From contig NC_015275.1 of the NCBI RefSeq assembly GCF_000178835.2, positions 951,001 through 1,015,000 of the forward strand: a stretch of DNA of 64,000 nt, given 5' to 3'. Position numbers and translations under genes: made by a program. Below, one piece after another: positions 43,449 to 52,650 of the stretch (position 1 is its first letter; each line of letters opens with the position of its first letter). Source of the DNA: Cellulosilyticum lentocellum DSM 5427 (GTDB taxonomy: Bacteria > Bacillota > Clostridia > Lachnospirales > Cellulosilyticaceae). The notes under the pieces are model-generated. The model saw only the letters and a list, made by a program, of their open reading frames with translations. It was not told the DNA's origin and did not search any database.

Positions 43449-44036
43449 ATGAAAACAGAAGATTTAAAGGCACAGGGATTAACAGAGGAACAGATTAATT
43501 TCATCATGGCTGAGAACGGTAAAGACGTCAATGCCGTTAGAGCTAAATTAACAACAGCAGAAACTGAAAGAGATACGTATAAACAGCAAGCAGAAGATGC
43601 ACAAAAAGAAATACAAGGCTATAAGGATATGGATATTGAGGGCATTAAGCAAGCGGCTACTAATTGGGAAACCAAGTACAATACTGACTTACAAGCTTTA
43701 CAGACTAAGTTAGACGAGCAACAAAGAGATTTTGCAATGAAAGAGTATATTGGCACTTACAACTTTACTAGTGAGCTTGTAAAAGAAGCCGTACTCGCTC
43801 AATTAAAGGCAAAAGACTTTAAGCTAGACAATGGCAAGTTCTTAGGTGCAGACGATTTCATGGCAGAACTCAAGACTGCTAATCCTACAGCATTTGCCGA
43901 GGAGGATATTAAAAAACCTCCTACAATTACATTACCAGGAGTAAAAACTCCACCAGCAGGTAAAAAAATTACCATGACTGAGCTAATGGCACTTAAAAAC
44001 GCTAACCCAGACATGGATATCACCCCATATTTATAA
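43449..44036 (+). CDS. Phage scaffolding protein (Gp20/DUF4355-like)
   Basis: 195 aa. N-terminal LTEEQINFIMAENGKD, a long coiled coil (about 30-100: ERDTYKQQAEDAQKEIQGY), then DNGKFLGADDFMAELK and a Pro-rich C-terminus ending in KITMTELMALKNANPD. It guides capsid assembly and is later removed. It lies directly before the capsid gene, as expected. Confidence 0.88.
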   Translation: MKTEDLKAQGLTEEQINFIMAENGKDVNAVRAKLTTAETERDTYKQQAEDAQKEIQGYKDMDIEGIKQAATNWETKYNTDLQALQTKLDEQQRDFAMKEYIGTYNFTSELVKEAVLAQLKAKDFKLDNGKFLGADDFMAELKTANPTAFAEEDIKKPPTITLPGVKTPPAGKKITMTELMALKNANPDMDITPYL

Positions 44037-44056
44037 AATAAAAGGAGGAATAGAAA

Positions 44057-45397
44057 ATGGGAGTATTAGACGGAAAGATTTTTAATAGTACAGTTTTTGA
44101 AGCATACAAGGAAAGAACACCTCACCTTAGAAGAAATGAGCTGCTAAAAAGTGGTGCATTAGTGAATGATGATAAAGCTAAAGCAGCTATGTCAGCACAA
44201 ACTGGTACAAACTATTCTACTGAACACATCAAAGGATCTATTGAAAAAGGAACACAAAACTATGACGGTGGCACAGACATTACTTCTCAAAGAAGTAAAA
44301 CGCTTGCACAGGGTAAAGTTGTTGTAGGTCGTGCAGATGCATGGACAGAAGAGGACTTCACATACGATATCACAAGTGGTGAGGACTTCATGCAAAACAT
44401 TGCAGAACAGGTAGGAGAGTATTGGGATGATGTAGATCAAGATACACTTATCAGTATTCTTAAAGGTATCTTTAACATGACTGGTACAGAGAATGTTAAG
44501 TTTGTTACTAATCATACTTACGACATTACAGCAGAAGCTACAAACAATACGTGTGATGCTACAACTCTTAACAGCGCAACTCAAAAAGCTATGGGAGACA
44601 AACGTAAAGAGTTTGCTGTGGCTATCATGCATTCTGTAGTAGTTAAAAACTTAGAGAATATGAAAGTTCTGGATTATCTCAAATACACAGACAAAGACGG
44701 TATTGAGCGTTCACTTACTATAGGAACCTTAAACGGTCGTCTTGTATTAGAAGATGATGGAATGCCTATTATGAAGTACGCTACAACAAAAGGTGCATAT
44801 AAAATTGCAGTAGGAACAGCAGGAGCAACAGGAGAAAAACTTGGTATTAAGTTTATGGGTAAAGAGTTTGAATACACAGTTGCAGCTGCTGATGATACAG
44901 CAACTAAACAAGCTACTGCAATCGCAGCAATCCTTAACGCTGATGCAGATATCACAGCAACATCAACAACAACGAATGTGACAATTTCAGCTACAAATGC
45001 CTTAACTGATGTGGCAACAGCTACACCAGAACTTACAATTGCAAGTGGTGCTACTTTAGTAGCTACAGCATCCGAAACAACTGCAACAGTTACTGTAGAT
45101 GCTTATGTGTCTTATGCGTTAGGCAAAGGCGCTATAAAATACGCTGACTGTGGCGTAAAAGTGCCAAGTGAAGTATACAGAGACCCATCTACAAATGGTG
45201 GAGAAGATACACTCTACAGCAGACAAAGAAAAATGTTTGCACCTAAAGGTATTTCATTTACCAATAGTGCAATCGTATCGCCAACAGATGCACAGCTTGA
45301 AAATGGCGCTAATTGGTCATTAGCTGCATCAACAGATGGTACTGTAGTATTCCCACACAAAGCTATCCCAATTGCTAGAGTAATCTCTAGGGGATAA
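44057..45397 (+). CDS. Major capsid protein with inserted domain
   Basis: 446 aa. The HK97-like capsid core is split: residues about 1-250 (FEAYKERTPHLRRNELLKSGAL, then DVDQDTLISILKGIF) and about 345-446 (YALGKGAIKYADCGVKVPSEVYRDP). Between them, residues about 250-343 form a Thr/Ala-rich, beta-type insertion (AADDTATKQATAIAAILNAD then TTTNVTISATN) of the kind displayed on capsid surfaces. The C-terminus (HKAIPIARVISRG) is typical. Confidence 0.9.
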   Translation: MGVLDGKIFNSTVFEAYKERTPHLRRNELLKSGALVNDDKAKAAMSAQTGTNYSTEHIKGSIEKGTQNYDGGTDITSQRSKTLAQGKVVVGRADAWTEEDFTYDITSGEDFMQNIAEQVGEYWDDVDQDTLISILKGIFNMTGTENVKFVTNHTYDITAEATNNTCDATTLNSATQKAMGDKRKEFAVAIMHSVVVKNLENMKVLDYLKYTDKDGIERSLTIGTLNGRLVLEDDGMPIMKYATTKGAYKIAVGTAGATGEKLGIKFMGKEFEYTVAAADDTATKQATAIAAILNADADITATSTTTNVTISATNALTDVATATPELTIASGATLVATASETTATVTVDAYVSYALGKGAIKYADCGVKVPSEVYRDPSTNGGEDTLYSRQRKMFAPKGISFTNSAIVSPTDAQLENGANWSLAASTDGTVVFPHKAIPIARVISRG

Positions 45398-45413
45398 TGA
45401 AAGGCGGTGCTAT

Positions 45414-45791
45414 ATGGCATACGCAGATTATAGTTTTTATAAAACTGAATATGCAGGTTCTATGGTTCCCGAGGCTGACTTTCCAAGGTTAGCCTCACGT
45501 TCCAGTGAGTATATTGACAGTGTTACCTTTGACAGACTTGTAAATGACGAAACGCTTATCTCTGATAAGGTTAAGAAAGCGTGTTGCGCCTTAGCTGAAC
45601 TTACTTACAGTTACGAACAGTCAAGCCAAGAGGGTGATATGCAAAAGGTATCTGAGAAAGTCGGAGAGTACAGCGTACAATATGCAGCAGCTACGGATAA
45701 GAGTGGTCATGTTCTTAATATTAACGAGAAAAAGCATACACTAGCAAAGCAGTATTTAGCTCATACAGGCTTAATGTATAGGGGGTGGTAG
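45414..45791 (+). CDS. Head-tail connector protein (gp6-like)
   Basis: 125 aa. DYSFYKTEYAGSMVPEADFPRLASRSSEYID is the typical N-terminus of SPP1 gp15/HK97 gp6-type adaptors; VKKACCALAELTYSYEQ forms the long helix. It joins the portal to the tail. ATG 45414 after GAAAGGCGGTG. Confidence 0.85.
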   Translation: MAYADYSFYKTEYAGSMVPEADFPRLASRSSEYIDSVTFDRLVNDETLISDKVKKACCALAELTYSYEQSSQEGDMQKVSEKVGEYSVQYAAATDKSGHVLNINEKKHTLAKQYLAHTGLMYRGW

Positions 45792-45792
45792 T

Positions 45793-46185
45793 TTGTATAC
45801 GAATGCAGATATCACTTTGTTTTGCAAGTGCTACGATGCTACAACACGCTTAGATATCTGGAAGCGTACTCAAATTAAGGGTGTATTCTGGGATAACTGC
45901 AAAGGTGCTAATGTTAAAAAAAGTGGTATGGAGAAAGCTGATAGCGTGGTTGTTTTCATACCGCTAATGCTAAGTGGCTATGTAGAGCCTAAAAGTTATA
46001 CAGGAGCAGAAGGTACCTGGACACTTAAGCCTGGAGATAAAATCTGTAAAGGTTTAATAGACCAGGACTTTACTAAGATTACTGATCTAGAAAAAGCTCA
46101 TGATGATGTACATGACATTACCAAAGTTGATAAAAAGGACTTTGGTAGTGCTAACATGAGACACTGGGAAGTAGGTGGAGCTTAA
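45793..46185 (+). CDS. Head-completion protein (DUF6751-like)
   Basis: 130 aa; TTG start 45793 with GGGGGTGG before it. TWTLKPGDKICKGLIDQDF is a beta-rich signature of the small head-closure/stopper proteins in this place of clostridial phages. It overlaps the next start by 1 nt. Confidence 0.7.
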   Translation: MYTNADITLFCKCYDATTRLDIWKRTQIKGVFWDNCKGANVKKSGMEKADSVVVFIPLMLSGYVEPKSYTGAEGTWTLKPGDKICKGLIDQDFTKITDLEKAHDDVHDITKVDKKDFGSANMRHWEVGGA

Positions 46186-46610
46186 TGGATATAAATGTTC
46201 GTATGCAAGTTTATGATATTAATGCCTCAGTACTTCAAAGGGGGCTAGATGTCGGGGGAAGAGTACAAAAATTTCTAGATAGTGAGGTATTAAGAACAAC
46301 CGAGCCTTATGTACCTTTTGACTTTGGTAAACTTAAGCAGAGTGGTATAACTGGCACCGTAATAGGTAGTGGTAAAGTGGTATATAACAGCGTGTACGCT
46401 AAGTATCTATACTACGGTAAGGTTATGGTTGGTGAGCAGTCTAATTCACCATGGGCTAGAGCAGGTGAAAGGAAAGTAGTTACTGAAAAAGACCTTACTT
46501 TTCATAGTGGAGATTCTAGACGAGGTAGTTTTTGGTTTGAGAGGTCCAAGGCTGACCATTTAGCACAATGGATTAATGGTGCAGCTCAAATAGCAGGAGG
46601 TAGAGCATGA
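46185..46610 (+). CDS. Minor capsid / tail completion protein
   Basis: 141 aa. FLDSEVLRTTEPYVPFDFGKLKQSG and YNSVYAKYLYYGKV match the minor capsid family PF11114 (gp10/HK97 gp10-like tail completion). ATG 46185 overlaps the preceding stop; its own stop overlaps the next ATG. Confidence 0.8.
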   Translation: MDINVRMQVYDINASVLQRGLDVGGRVQKFLDSEVLRTTEPYVPFDFGKLKQSGITGTVIGSGKVVYNSVYAKYLYYGKVMVGEQSNSPWARAGERKVVTEKDLTFHSGDSRRGSFWFERSKADHLAQWINGAAQIAGGRA

Positions 46611-47020
46611 CAATATTAGAAAGCATTAGAAATTACTTTTGTTCTTGTCCACTATTGAAAGAGGGAGCATTAAACGTTGATTATCTTGGTAATGGATTTA
46701 ACTATAACATTGACTCAATCCCCACTAATCCTATCTTGCAAAAATACGCAGATGGAGGGGCAAAAAAACAATTTACTTTTATATTTCAAAGTAGAGAAGC
46801 TTGGGGAAATGACACTTTATCAAATCTAGATAACAACGGATTCTATGAACAATTAGGTGAGTGGATAGAGACAAATAACAAAAATAAATTTCTACCTACT
46901 ATGGAAGAAGGGAAAATACCTTTTAAAGTACAACTTTTAACATGCGGGTACTTAATGAGTAATACGGCTGATTCAGGTATCTATCAGATTCAAGCAAGGT
47001 TAATATATTTAGAATTATAA
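46607..47020 (+). CDS. Tail terminator-like protein
   Basis: 137 aa at the gene position of the tail terminator, between the minor capsid protein and the tail tube. LKEGALNVDYLGNGFNYNID, KQFTFIFQSREAWG and GIYQIQARLIYLEL give an alpha/beta layout like gpU-type terminators. Assignment rests on length and synteny. Confidence 0.75.
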   Translation: MTILESIRNYFCSCPLLKEGALNVDYLGNGFNYNIDSIPTNPILQKYADGGAKKQFTFIFQSREAWGNDTLSNLDNNGFYEQLGEWIETNNKNKFLPTMEEGKIPFKVQLLTCGYLMSNTADSGIYQIQARLIYLEL

Positions 47021-47033
47021 AGGAGGAGTTTAA

Positions 47034-47537
47034 ATGAAATTAGTAGCAAGAGAAGACAAGGTTTTATTTTATGGTGTACCAAGTGGAAGTAGTGGTAGCG
47101 TAACTTACGCTTACAAAAGGGCACAAGGCTTTACAGATGCAAGTAAAAGTCATAATCCAGTAGAGTACAACCGTAGATATGTGGATGAAAAAGCAGCTAG
47201 GACAAATGTAGTTGGGTATGAGCCTTCTATCGCGTTTGCCTTTGATCAAATTCTAGATAATGATGTACACGAGGATATTGTGGGTATTATTGATGGAGAG
47301 AAGATTAACGATGAGGCCACAAGACCTTTAATCATGGTTGACCTAACTACTAAAACGGGTGATGCTGGAAGTGAAACCTATACAGGATATAAGAGAGATT
47401 TCTCTATTATCCCATCTAGTGAAGGTGGAAGTACAGACGCTTACACATATTCAGGAGACTTTAAAGCCAACGGTGAGGTTATCACAGTAACAGGTACATT
47501 AAGTGCTGATGGTCTTACATTTACACCAAGTGTTTAA
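47034..47537 (+). CDS. Major tail tube protein
   Basis: 167 aa. DASKSHNPVEYNRRYVDEKAARTNV and PSIAFAFDQILDNDVHEDIV are hallmarks of tail tube proteins in clostridial siphophages; the C-terminus (FKANGEVITVTGTLSADGLTF) is the usual beta strand. It polymerises into the tail tube. Confidence 0.85.
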   Translation: MKLVAREDKVLFYGVPSGSSGSVTYAYKRAQGFTDASKSHNPVEYNRRYVDEKAARTNVVGYEPSIAFAFDQILDNDVHEDIVGIIDGEKINDEATRPLIMVDLTTKTGDAGSETYTGYKRDFSIIPSSEGGSTDAYTYSGDFKANGEVITVTGTLSADGLTFTPSV

Positions 47538-47561
47538 TATTAGAAAGAGAGGTATAACCCT

Positions 47562-47912
47562 ATGATTAAAGTAAACGATGTAGAATTAAATTTCGATGTG
47601 ATGGATGCAGTACAGTTAGAAAATTATGAGGCGGCTTTGCTAAAAGTAAAAAATACTAATCCAGCTAAGGGTTTAAGTGCTTCAGGAAGAATTAAGGAAC
47701 AATGTAATGTTGTAAAAACTTTCTTTGATGAAGCATGCGGAGCAGGTACAGCTGAAGCACTCTTTGGTGATAGCTACAACTATCGTACACACTATGAAGC
47801 CTTTGAGAGTTTCATCAATATGATTAGTGAGGAAACCAAAAAAGAGCAGAAGGCGATGGATGAACGTGTAGCTAAGTACACTCTTAATAGAGCACAGCGT
47901 AGGGCAAAATAA
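47562..47912 (+). CDS. Tail assembly chaperone (DUF6673-like)
   Basis: 116 aa. Position between tail tube and Gp15 gene, VNDVELNFDVMDAVQLENYEAAL at the start and a helical tail identify the first tail chaperone. The second chaperone starts in the stop codon (TAATG), so no frameshift fusion is required here, unlike in lambda. Confidence 0.75.
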   Translation: MIKVNDVELNFDVMDAVQLENYEAALLKVKNTNPAKGLSASGRIKEQCNVVKTFFDEACGAGTAEALFGDSYNYRTHYEAFESFINMISEETKKEQKAMDERVAKYTLNRAQRRAK

Positions 47913-48484
47913 TGAATATGCTGGTTGACTTATTACCTCAAAGTGTAGAAATAGACACTCTTAAATATCCAATAAATACGGATTTTAGGGTGTCTATTTT
48001 ATTTGAGGAGTTAATGCAAGATAAAGAGATACCTATGGAAGAAAAGCTTGATTTAGCCATTAATCTTTATTACAAGCACAAACCACATGATAAGGCCCAA
48101 GCAGTAAATAGGCTACTTTGGTTTTATAGATGTGGTAAAGAACTCGAGAAAAAATCAAGTAGTAGCAAATCAGATCACAAAGCTATTTACTCTTACGAGC
48201 ATGATGATGAGTATATCTATTCTGCTTTTCTACAACAGTATAATATTGATTTACAAGATGTTGAGGAATTGCACTGGTGGAAGTTTAAAGCTTTGTTCAA
48301 GAGCCTAAAAGATTGTAAGATAGTTGAGATTATGGGTTATCGTGCTATGAAAATAGATGCCAAAATTCCTAAGTCTCAAAAAGAATACTATCAAAGAATG
48401 AAGAGACTTTATAAATTACCAGATAACAGATCAGAAGAGGAGAAGGAGCAAGCGATTGTAAATGTCTTCTCTTCTTTATTTTAG
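47912..48484 (+). CDS. Bacteriophage Gp15-type tail chaperone
   Basis: 190 aa. DLLPQSVEIDTLKYPINTDFR at the N-terminus and YIYSAFLQQYNIDLQDVEEL with MGYRAMKIDAKIP are the Gp15 (PF06854) signatures. Works with the previous protein to load the tape measure before tube growth. Confidence 0.88.
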   Translation: MNMLVDLLPQSVEIDTLKYPINTDFRVSILFEELMQDKEIPMEEKLDLAINLYYKHKPHDKAQAVNRLLWFYRCGKELEKKSSSSKSDHKAIYSYEHDDEYIYSAFLQQYNIDLQDVEELHWWKFKALFKSLKDCKIVEIMGYRAMKIDAKIPKSQKEYYQRMKRLYKLPDNRSEEEKEQAIVNVFSSLF

Positions 48485-48496
48485 CTAGGAGGGCGT

Positions 48497-48631
48497 ATGA
48501 GGAAATGGTATATATGTCCTCACTGTGGGTATAAGCTTTTACAGTATGAGGACGGTAAAGCGGAAAGTAAATGCACCTATATAAAGTGTAAAAGATGTAA
48601 AAAGGAAATTGAAATAAAAATAGCTACATAG
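48497..48631 (+). CDS. Cysteine-rich KTR / Com-like zinc-ribbon protein, 44 aa
   Basis: ATG 48497 after CTAGGAGGG. MRKWYICPHCGYKLL and KCTYIKCKRCKKEIEI form a two-knuckle zinc ribbon of the Cys-rich KTR type, also reminiscent of Mu Com. It sits between Gp15 and the tape measure, where a small accessory or translational regulator would be possible; real role unknown. Confidence 0.65.
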   Translation: MRKWYICPHCGYKLLQYEDGKAESKCTYIKCKRCKKEIEIKIAT

Positions 48632-48668
48632 AGCCTGAGAGCCGTAGCCTTAAGAGAGGTGAGGATAC

Positions 48669-51600
48669 TTGGCAGATGGTTCTATTATTATTGACACCCA
48701 GTTAAACAATAAAGGTTTTAAAGATGGACTAAATGGCTTAAAAGGATTAGCAGATAAAGGACTAGGAGGACTTAAAGACCTAGCCGGTGGTGTAGCAAAA
48801 GCATTAGCTGCAGTAGGAGCAGCATTAGCAACTGCAGCTGGCTTTGCAATCAAAGCAGGTATAGAGTTTGAATCAGCTTTTGCGGGTGTCAAAAAGACCG
48901 TAAACGGAACAGAGGAACAGCTCGCAAGCCTAGAAGGTGCTATTCGAGACATGGCTAAGGAAATGCCCCAAAGTGCTGCTGAAATAGCAGGAGTAGCAGA
49001 AGCAGCCGGACAACTAGGTATAAACATAGATAAGATAGATAGCTTTACTAAGACAATGGTTCAATTAGGTGATGCTACAAACTTATCTAGTGAGGAAGCA
49101 GCTACTAGTCTAGCAAGACTAGCTAATATTACAGGAATGAGCCAGGACGATTTTGATAAGCTAGGAAGTACAATTGTAGCACTAGGTAATAATTTAGCTA
49201 CTACAGAGTCAGAAATTACTGCTATGAGCTTAAGACTTGCAGGAGCAGGTAAACAAGTGGGTATGAGTGAGGCACAAATCTTATCTCTAGCCGGAGGTTT
49301 ATCTTCTGTAGGTATAGAGGCGGAAGCTGGTGGTAGCGCATTTAGTAAAGTAATGTCTGATATGGCATTAGCGGTAGAGACAGGTAACAGCTCTTTAGGT
49401 CAATTTGCAGCAGTAGCAGGCATGAGCAGTGAGCAGTTTAAAAAGGCATTTAAAGATGATGCTGCTGGTGCAATAATGAGCTTTATCCAAGGCTTAGGAA
49501 CTGCTGAGGATAGGGGAATAAGTGCTATTAAAGTGCTTGATGACATGGGTATCACAGAGATAAGGCTTAAGGATGCACTCTTGAGAGCTAGTAGCGCAAG
49601 TGATGTGTTTGCTAAATCTATGGATATCGGTAACACAGCATGGAAAGAAAATACTGCTTTAGCTAAAGAGGCTAGCGCTCGTTACGCCACTATGGAAAGC
49701 CAGATAGGCATATTAAAGAATAAGCTTACAGACCTAGGTATTACTTTTTATAAAGATGTACGTAACCCCATGGTTGAGGTTGTAAAGACCGCTAATGATA
49801 TGCTAGATAAATTAGCTAGTGCATTCGAGAAAAACGGTCTAGAAGGTTTAGTTGTAGCTTTAGGTGATGTATTTAGTGAGATAGTTGTAAAAGTGGCAGA
49901 GGCAGCGCCTAAAATGATTGAAGCAGCCTCTGATTTGATACAGTCATTTATACAGGGGCTGAGTGATAATTTAGAGACCATATCAGGAGCTGCTATAGAA
50001 ATGGGGATGTCACTCGTAAGAGGCATAGGTGAAATCATACCAAGGCTCTTGGAGTTAGGTGTAGATATTATTAAAGCTTTAGGTAAAGGGATACAAGAGA
50101 ATATTGCAGAGATAGTTGGTATAGCAAAAAATATTATAATGTCTTTGGTAGACTCTTTTGTACAAATTATGCCTACACTGTTACAAACAGGATTAGCTAT
50201 CATCTTGGAACTAGGTAAAGGTATTGCTGAAGCGCTACCAAAGCTAATACCCGTTGCAGTGGAAACTATTTTAGACTTTATAGACTATATTTTAGAAGAA
50301 GATAATATTGAAAAACTGCTTAAATGTGCAGAGAACATTATAATAGGTCTAGCTGATGGGATTGTTAAGGCATTGCCTAAATTGGCAGATAAAGCACCAG
50401 AGATTATAGGTAAATTGGTAAATGCTCTTGTTTCAGCATCTATTGCGCTTGTACAATGCGCGGATGAAGTTATGCAAAAATTTATAGAAGGTATAATGGC
50501 TGTAGATTGGGCACGAACTGGCAAAGATATTATAGATGCAATAGGCAAAGGGATACTTGGGGCAGGACAAGATTTGCCGGGAACATTGGCTAAAGGTATA
50601 AGGCTAAACCTAAAACAGTTTGGGCTTATAGGTTTGCTTGCCGACAAAGGATTAGATGCATTAGGGATTGGAAAAGATACAATCGACTCTACATTGCATA
50701 AATCTTCTAGTGGTAGGTACTATGGTGGTAGTGGAACGAGTTTTGATGATCCTAAATACAAAACATTGGATGATGGTGTTGATAATGGCATGAAAATGCC
50801 TGGTGATATTGTTGATTTAACTGAGTATGATAAGAACGCTCAAGGCTACCTAAAGCATATTCAGGACATCATGGATAAGGGTGCCAAAGAATATCAGGAT
50901 AAGGTTGAAAAAAATGCAAAAGAAAATCAAGAAGCAAATGATGATGCGAATAAGGGCTCAGAATTGCAGCTATTTGATGCCTCAGAGGAATACGCAAGGT
51001 TGGAACAAGGCCTAGAAGTTAAACGTTCAGAGGAGTACCTAGCCCTAAAAGAAAAGCTATCTGCAGAGGAATTAAAGCAGCTAGAAAAAGAACTAGCAGA
51101 AAAAGAAGCTATAGGAGTTGCTGGAGTACAAAAGGCCTATAACAAATACATTGCAATCGAAAAAGCTAAGGTAACTGAAAAGGAAAAGGCTATAAGTGAT
51201 TTAGAGGCTAAGCTAGATAAGCAAAATAAAGCCATGTCTATAGCTAGTGAGTCTAAAGATTTAGAGGGTGCTTATAAAGTTCTGGCTAAGTTAGAACTCG
51301 ACTTAATGACTGACTTGGATGAAGAAACTAAGGCTCAGAAGCTTAAGGATATTGAGTCAAAGGCTAAGAGCGTAACAGAGAAAGAATTGAATGCGCTGGC
51401 TGAAACTAATCAAGCTAAGTTAGAGCTAACTAAACAAGGTTTAGAGGACGAGAAAGCCTTACAAGAACAGTATATTAAGAATTATGAAAGTACCTATTCT
51501 GGTATGATTTCAGCATATGAATCAGCCTACAACGTAATCATGAATAAGCAAACGTCACTCGAGGAAAAATTTAAAGCTTTTGGAGATTTATTTGACAAAT

Positions 51601-52307
51601 TCACAGAGCAAAATGACAAGGGTGAAGATATCGAGTTTATGAAGCTTGGTGACCTAAAAGATGATATAAACCAACTCACCTTATTTGGTAAAGGACTAGA
51701 TGCACTTAAACAAAAAGGGGCAAGTCAAGACTTCCTAGAGACGATTACCAATATGAATATGGAGGATGCTTTAGACTTTACTGAATTGTTATTAGCACAA
51801 TCAGATAAAGACTTCCAAAGCTATTTGGCGTTATGGGAAGAAAAGCAGAAACTAGCCGGAGAGCTTGCAAGTGGCTTCTACAAGGATGAGTTTGACACAC
51901 TCAAAGCTGAGTTTACCGACAAGGTAAATGATGAGCTTGGATTAATGCCGGATGAAGCGCAAAAGATAGGTCAAGATACTGCCAGTAAACTAGCTGAAGG
52001 ACTTAGAAGTGGCGTTGATTTAGTTAAAGGTGCAGTAGGTGAGCTAGTAGCACAAATGCAAGCAGCAGTTGCAGGAGAAACAGCCTCTATAGGTGCTAAT
52101 CTTTCCACATCTAGCACGGTTACGCAAAATGTAAACACTAAGGACAACGGTGTTATAGGCGCCTTAAGTGCTATATATGGTGCTTTGACAGAAGAAGCAG
52201 GCGCTCCTATTATTGTTAATATGAATGCAGATAAAGTAGGAGAAGGTTCTGTAGATGGTATGTTAAGGGAACTTAGGAGAAGAGGGGTGACTTTTGATGT
52301 TGATTAA
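48669..52307 (+). CDS. Tail tape measure protein
   Basis: 1212 aa. TTG start 48669 after GAGGTGAGG. Ala/Gly-rich hydrophobic N-terminus; FESAFAGVKKTVNGTEEQL and ANITGMSQDDFDKLGSTIVALGNNLATTESEI are the TP901 tape-measure core (PF10145). Hydrophobic segments span about 390-660, then a long coiled coil (about 745-960: ELKQLEKELAEKEAIGVAG). Length sets the tail length (roughly 180 nm by the usual 0.15 nm per residue). Encoded just after the tail chaperones, as expected. Confidence 0.95.
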   Translation: MADGSIIIDTQLNNKGFKDGLNGLKGLADKGLGGLKDLAGGVAKALAAVGAALATAAGFAIKAGIEFESAFAGVKKTVNGTEEQLASLEGAIRDMAKEMPQSAAEIAGVAEAAGQLGINIDKIDSFTKTMVQLGDATNLSSEEAATSLARLANITGMSQDDFDKLGSTIVALGNNLATTESEITAMSLRLAGAGKQVGMSEAQILSLAGGLSSVGIEAEAGGSAFSKVMSDMALAVETGNSSLGQFAAVAGMSSEQFKKAFKDDAAGAIMSFIQGLGTAEDRGISAIKVLDDMGITEIRLKDALLRASSASDVFAKSMDIGNTAWKENTALAKEASARYATMESQIGILKNKLTDLGITFYKDVRNPMVEVVKTANDMLDKLASAFEKNGLEGLVVALGDVFSEIVVKVAEAAPKMIEAASDLIQSFIQGLSDNLETISGAAIEMGMSLVRGIGEIIPRLLELGVDIIKALGKGIQENIAEIVGIAKNIIMSLVDSFVQIMPTLLQTGLAIILELGKGIAEALPKLIPVAVETILDFIDYILEEDNIEKLLKCAENIIIGLADGIVKALPKLADKAPEIIGKLVNALVSASIALVQCADEVMQKFIEGIMAVDWARTGKDIIDAIGKGILGAGQDLPGTLAKGIRLNLKQFGLIGLLADKGLDALGIGKDTIDSTLHKSSSGRYYGGSGTSFDDPKYKTLDDGVDNGMKMPGDIVDLTEYDKNAQGYLKHIQDIMDKGAKEYQDKVEKNAKENQEANDDANKGSELQLFDASEEYARLEQGLEVKRSEEYLALKEKLSAEELKQLEKELAEKEAIGVAGVQKAYNKYIAIEKAKVTEKEKAISDLEAKLDKQNKAMSIASESKDLEGAYKVLAKLELDLMTDLDEETKAQKLKDIESKAKSVTEKELNALAETNQAKLELTKQGLEDEKALQEQYIKNYESTYSGMISAYESAYNVIMNKQTSLEEKFKAFGDLFDKFTEQNDKGEDIEFMKLGDLKDDINQLTLFGKGLDALKQKGASQDFLETITNMNMEDALDFTELLLAQSDKDFQSYLALWEEKQKLAGELASGFYKDEFDTLKAEFTDKVNDELGLMPDEAQKIGQDTASKLAEGLRSGVDLVKGAVGELVAQMQAAVAGETASIGANLSTSSTVTQNVNTKDNGVIGALSAIYGALTEEAGAPIIVNMNADKVGEGSVDGMLRELRRRGVTFDVD

Positions 52308-52641
52308 AATTGGTAGTTTAGACTTAACTGATATAGTGGCGTACGAAGTCACTCATAAAGACATCACTAAAGAAGTTAAGAATAGCTTAGGGGATACGTT
52401 TATTTACGTACTAGGCGAAAAAGTAATACTTAAAATAGGACTTGGTGCATTAGACCAAAGTAAAATGAATGCTTTAATGACCGCACTTGGAAGTATAACG
52501 GTTACAGTAGAGTTTGTTGATACCGATGGCATAACTAAGACTAAGACCATGAAACGACCTGACAGGATAACACCTATTAGGTCGTTTTTAGATTCTAAGG
52601 CTTACTGGGATGAGAGCAGTATAACACTTACAGAATTATAA
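52297..52641 (+). CDS. Small tail protein (distal tail/DUF6711-like)
   Basis: 114 aa from ATG 52297 (GAGGGGTG upstream; TTG 52294 in frame). KIGSLDLTDIVAYEVTHKDIT, YVLGEKVILKIGLGALDQSKM and TPIRSFLDSKAYWDESSITLTEL are beta-rich and close to small distal-tail proteins. Overlaps the tape measure end by 11 bp. Confidence 0.7.
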   Translation: MLIKIGSLDLTDIVAYEVTHKDITKEVKNSLGDTFIYVLGEKVILKIGLGALDQSKMNALMTALGSITVTVEFVDTDGITKTKTMKRPDRITPIRSFLDSKAYWDESSITLTEL

Positions 52642-52650
52642 GGAGGTAGC

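Noticed and set aside
47562..48484. Frameshifted tail chaperone pair as in lambda G/GT
   Set aside because: The second gene has its own ATG in a TAATG overlap and a full Gp15 N-terminus, so no shift is needed.
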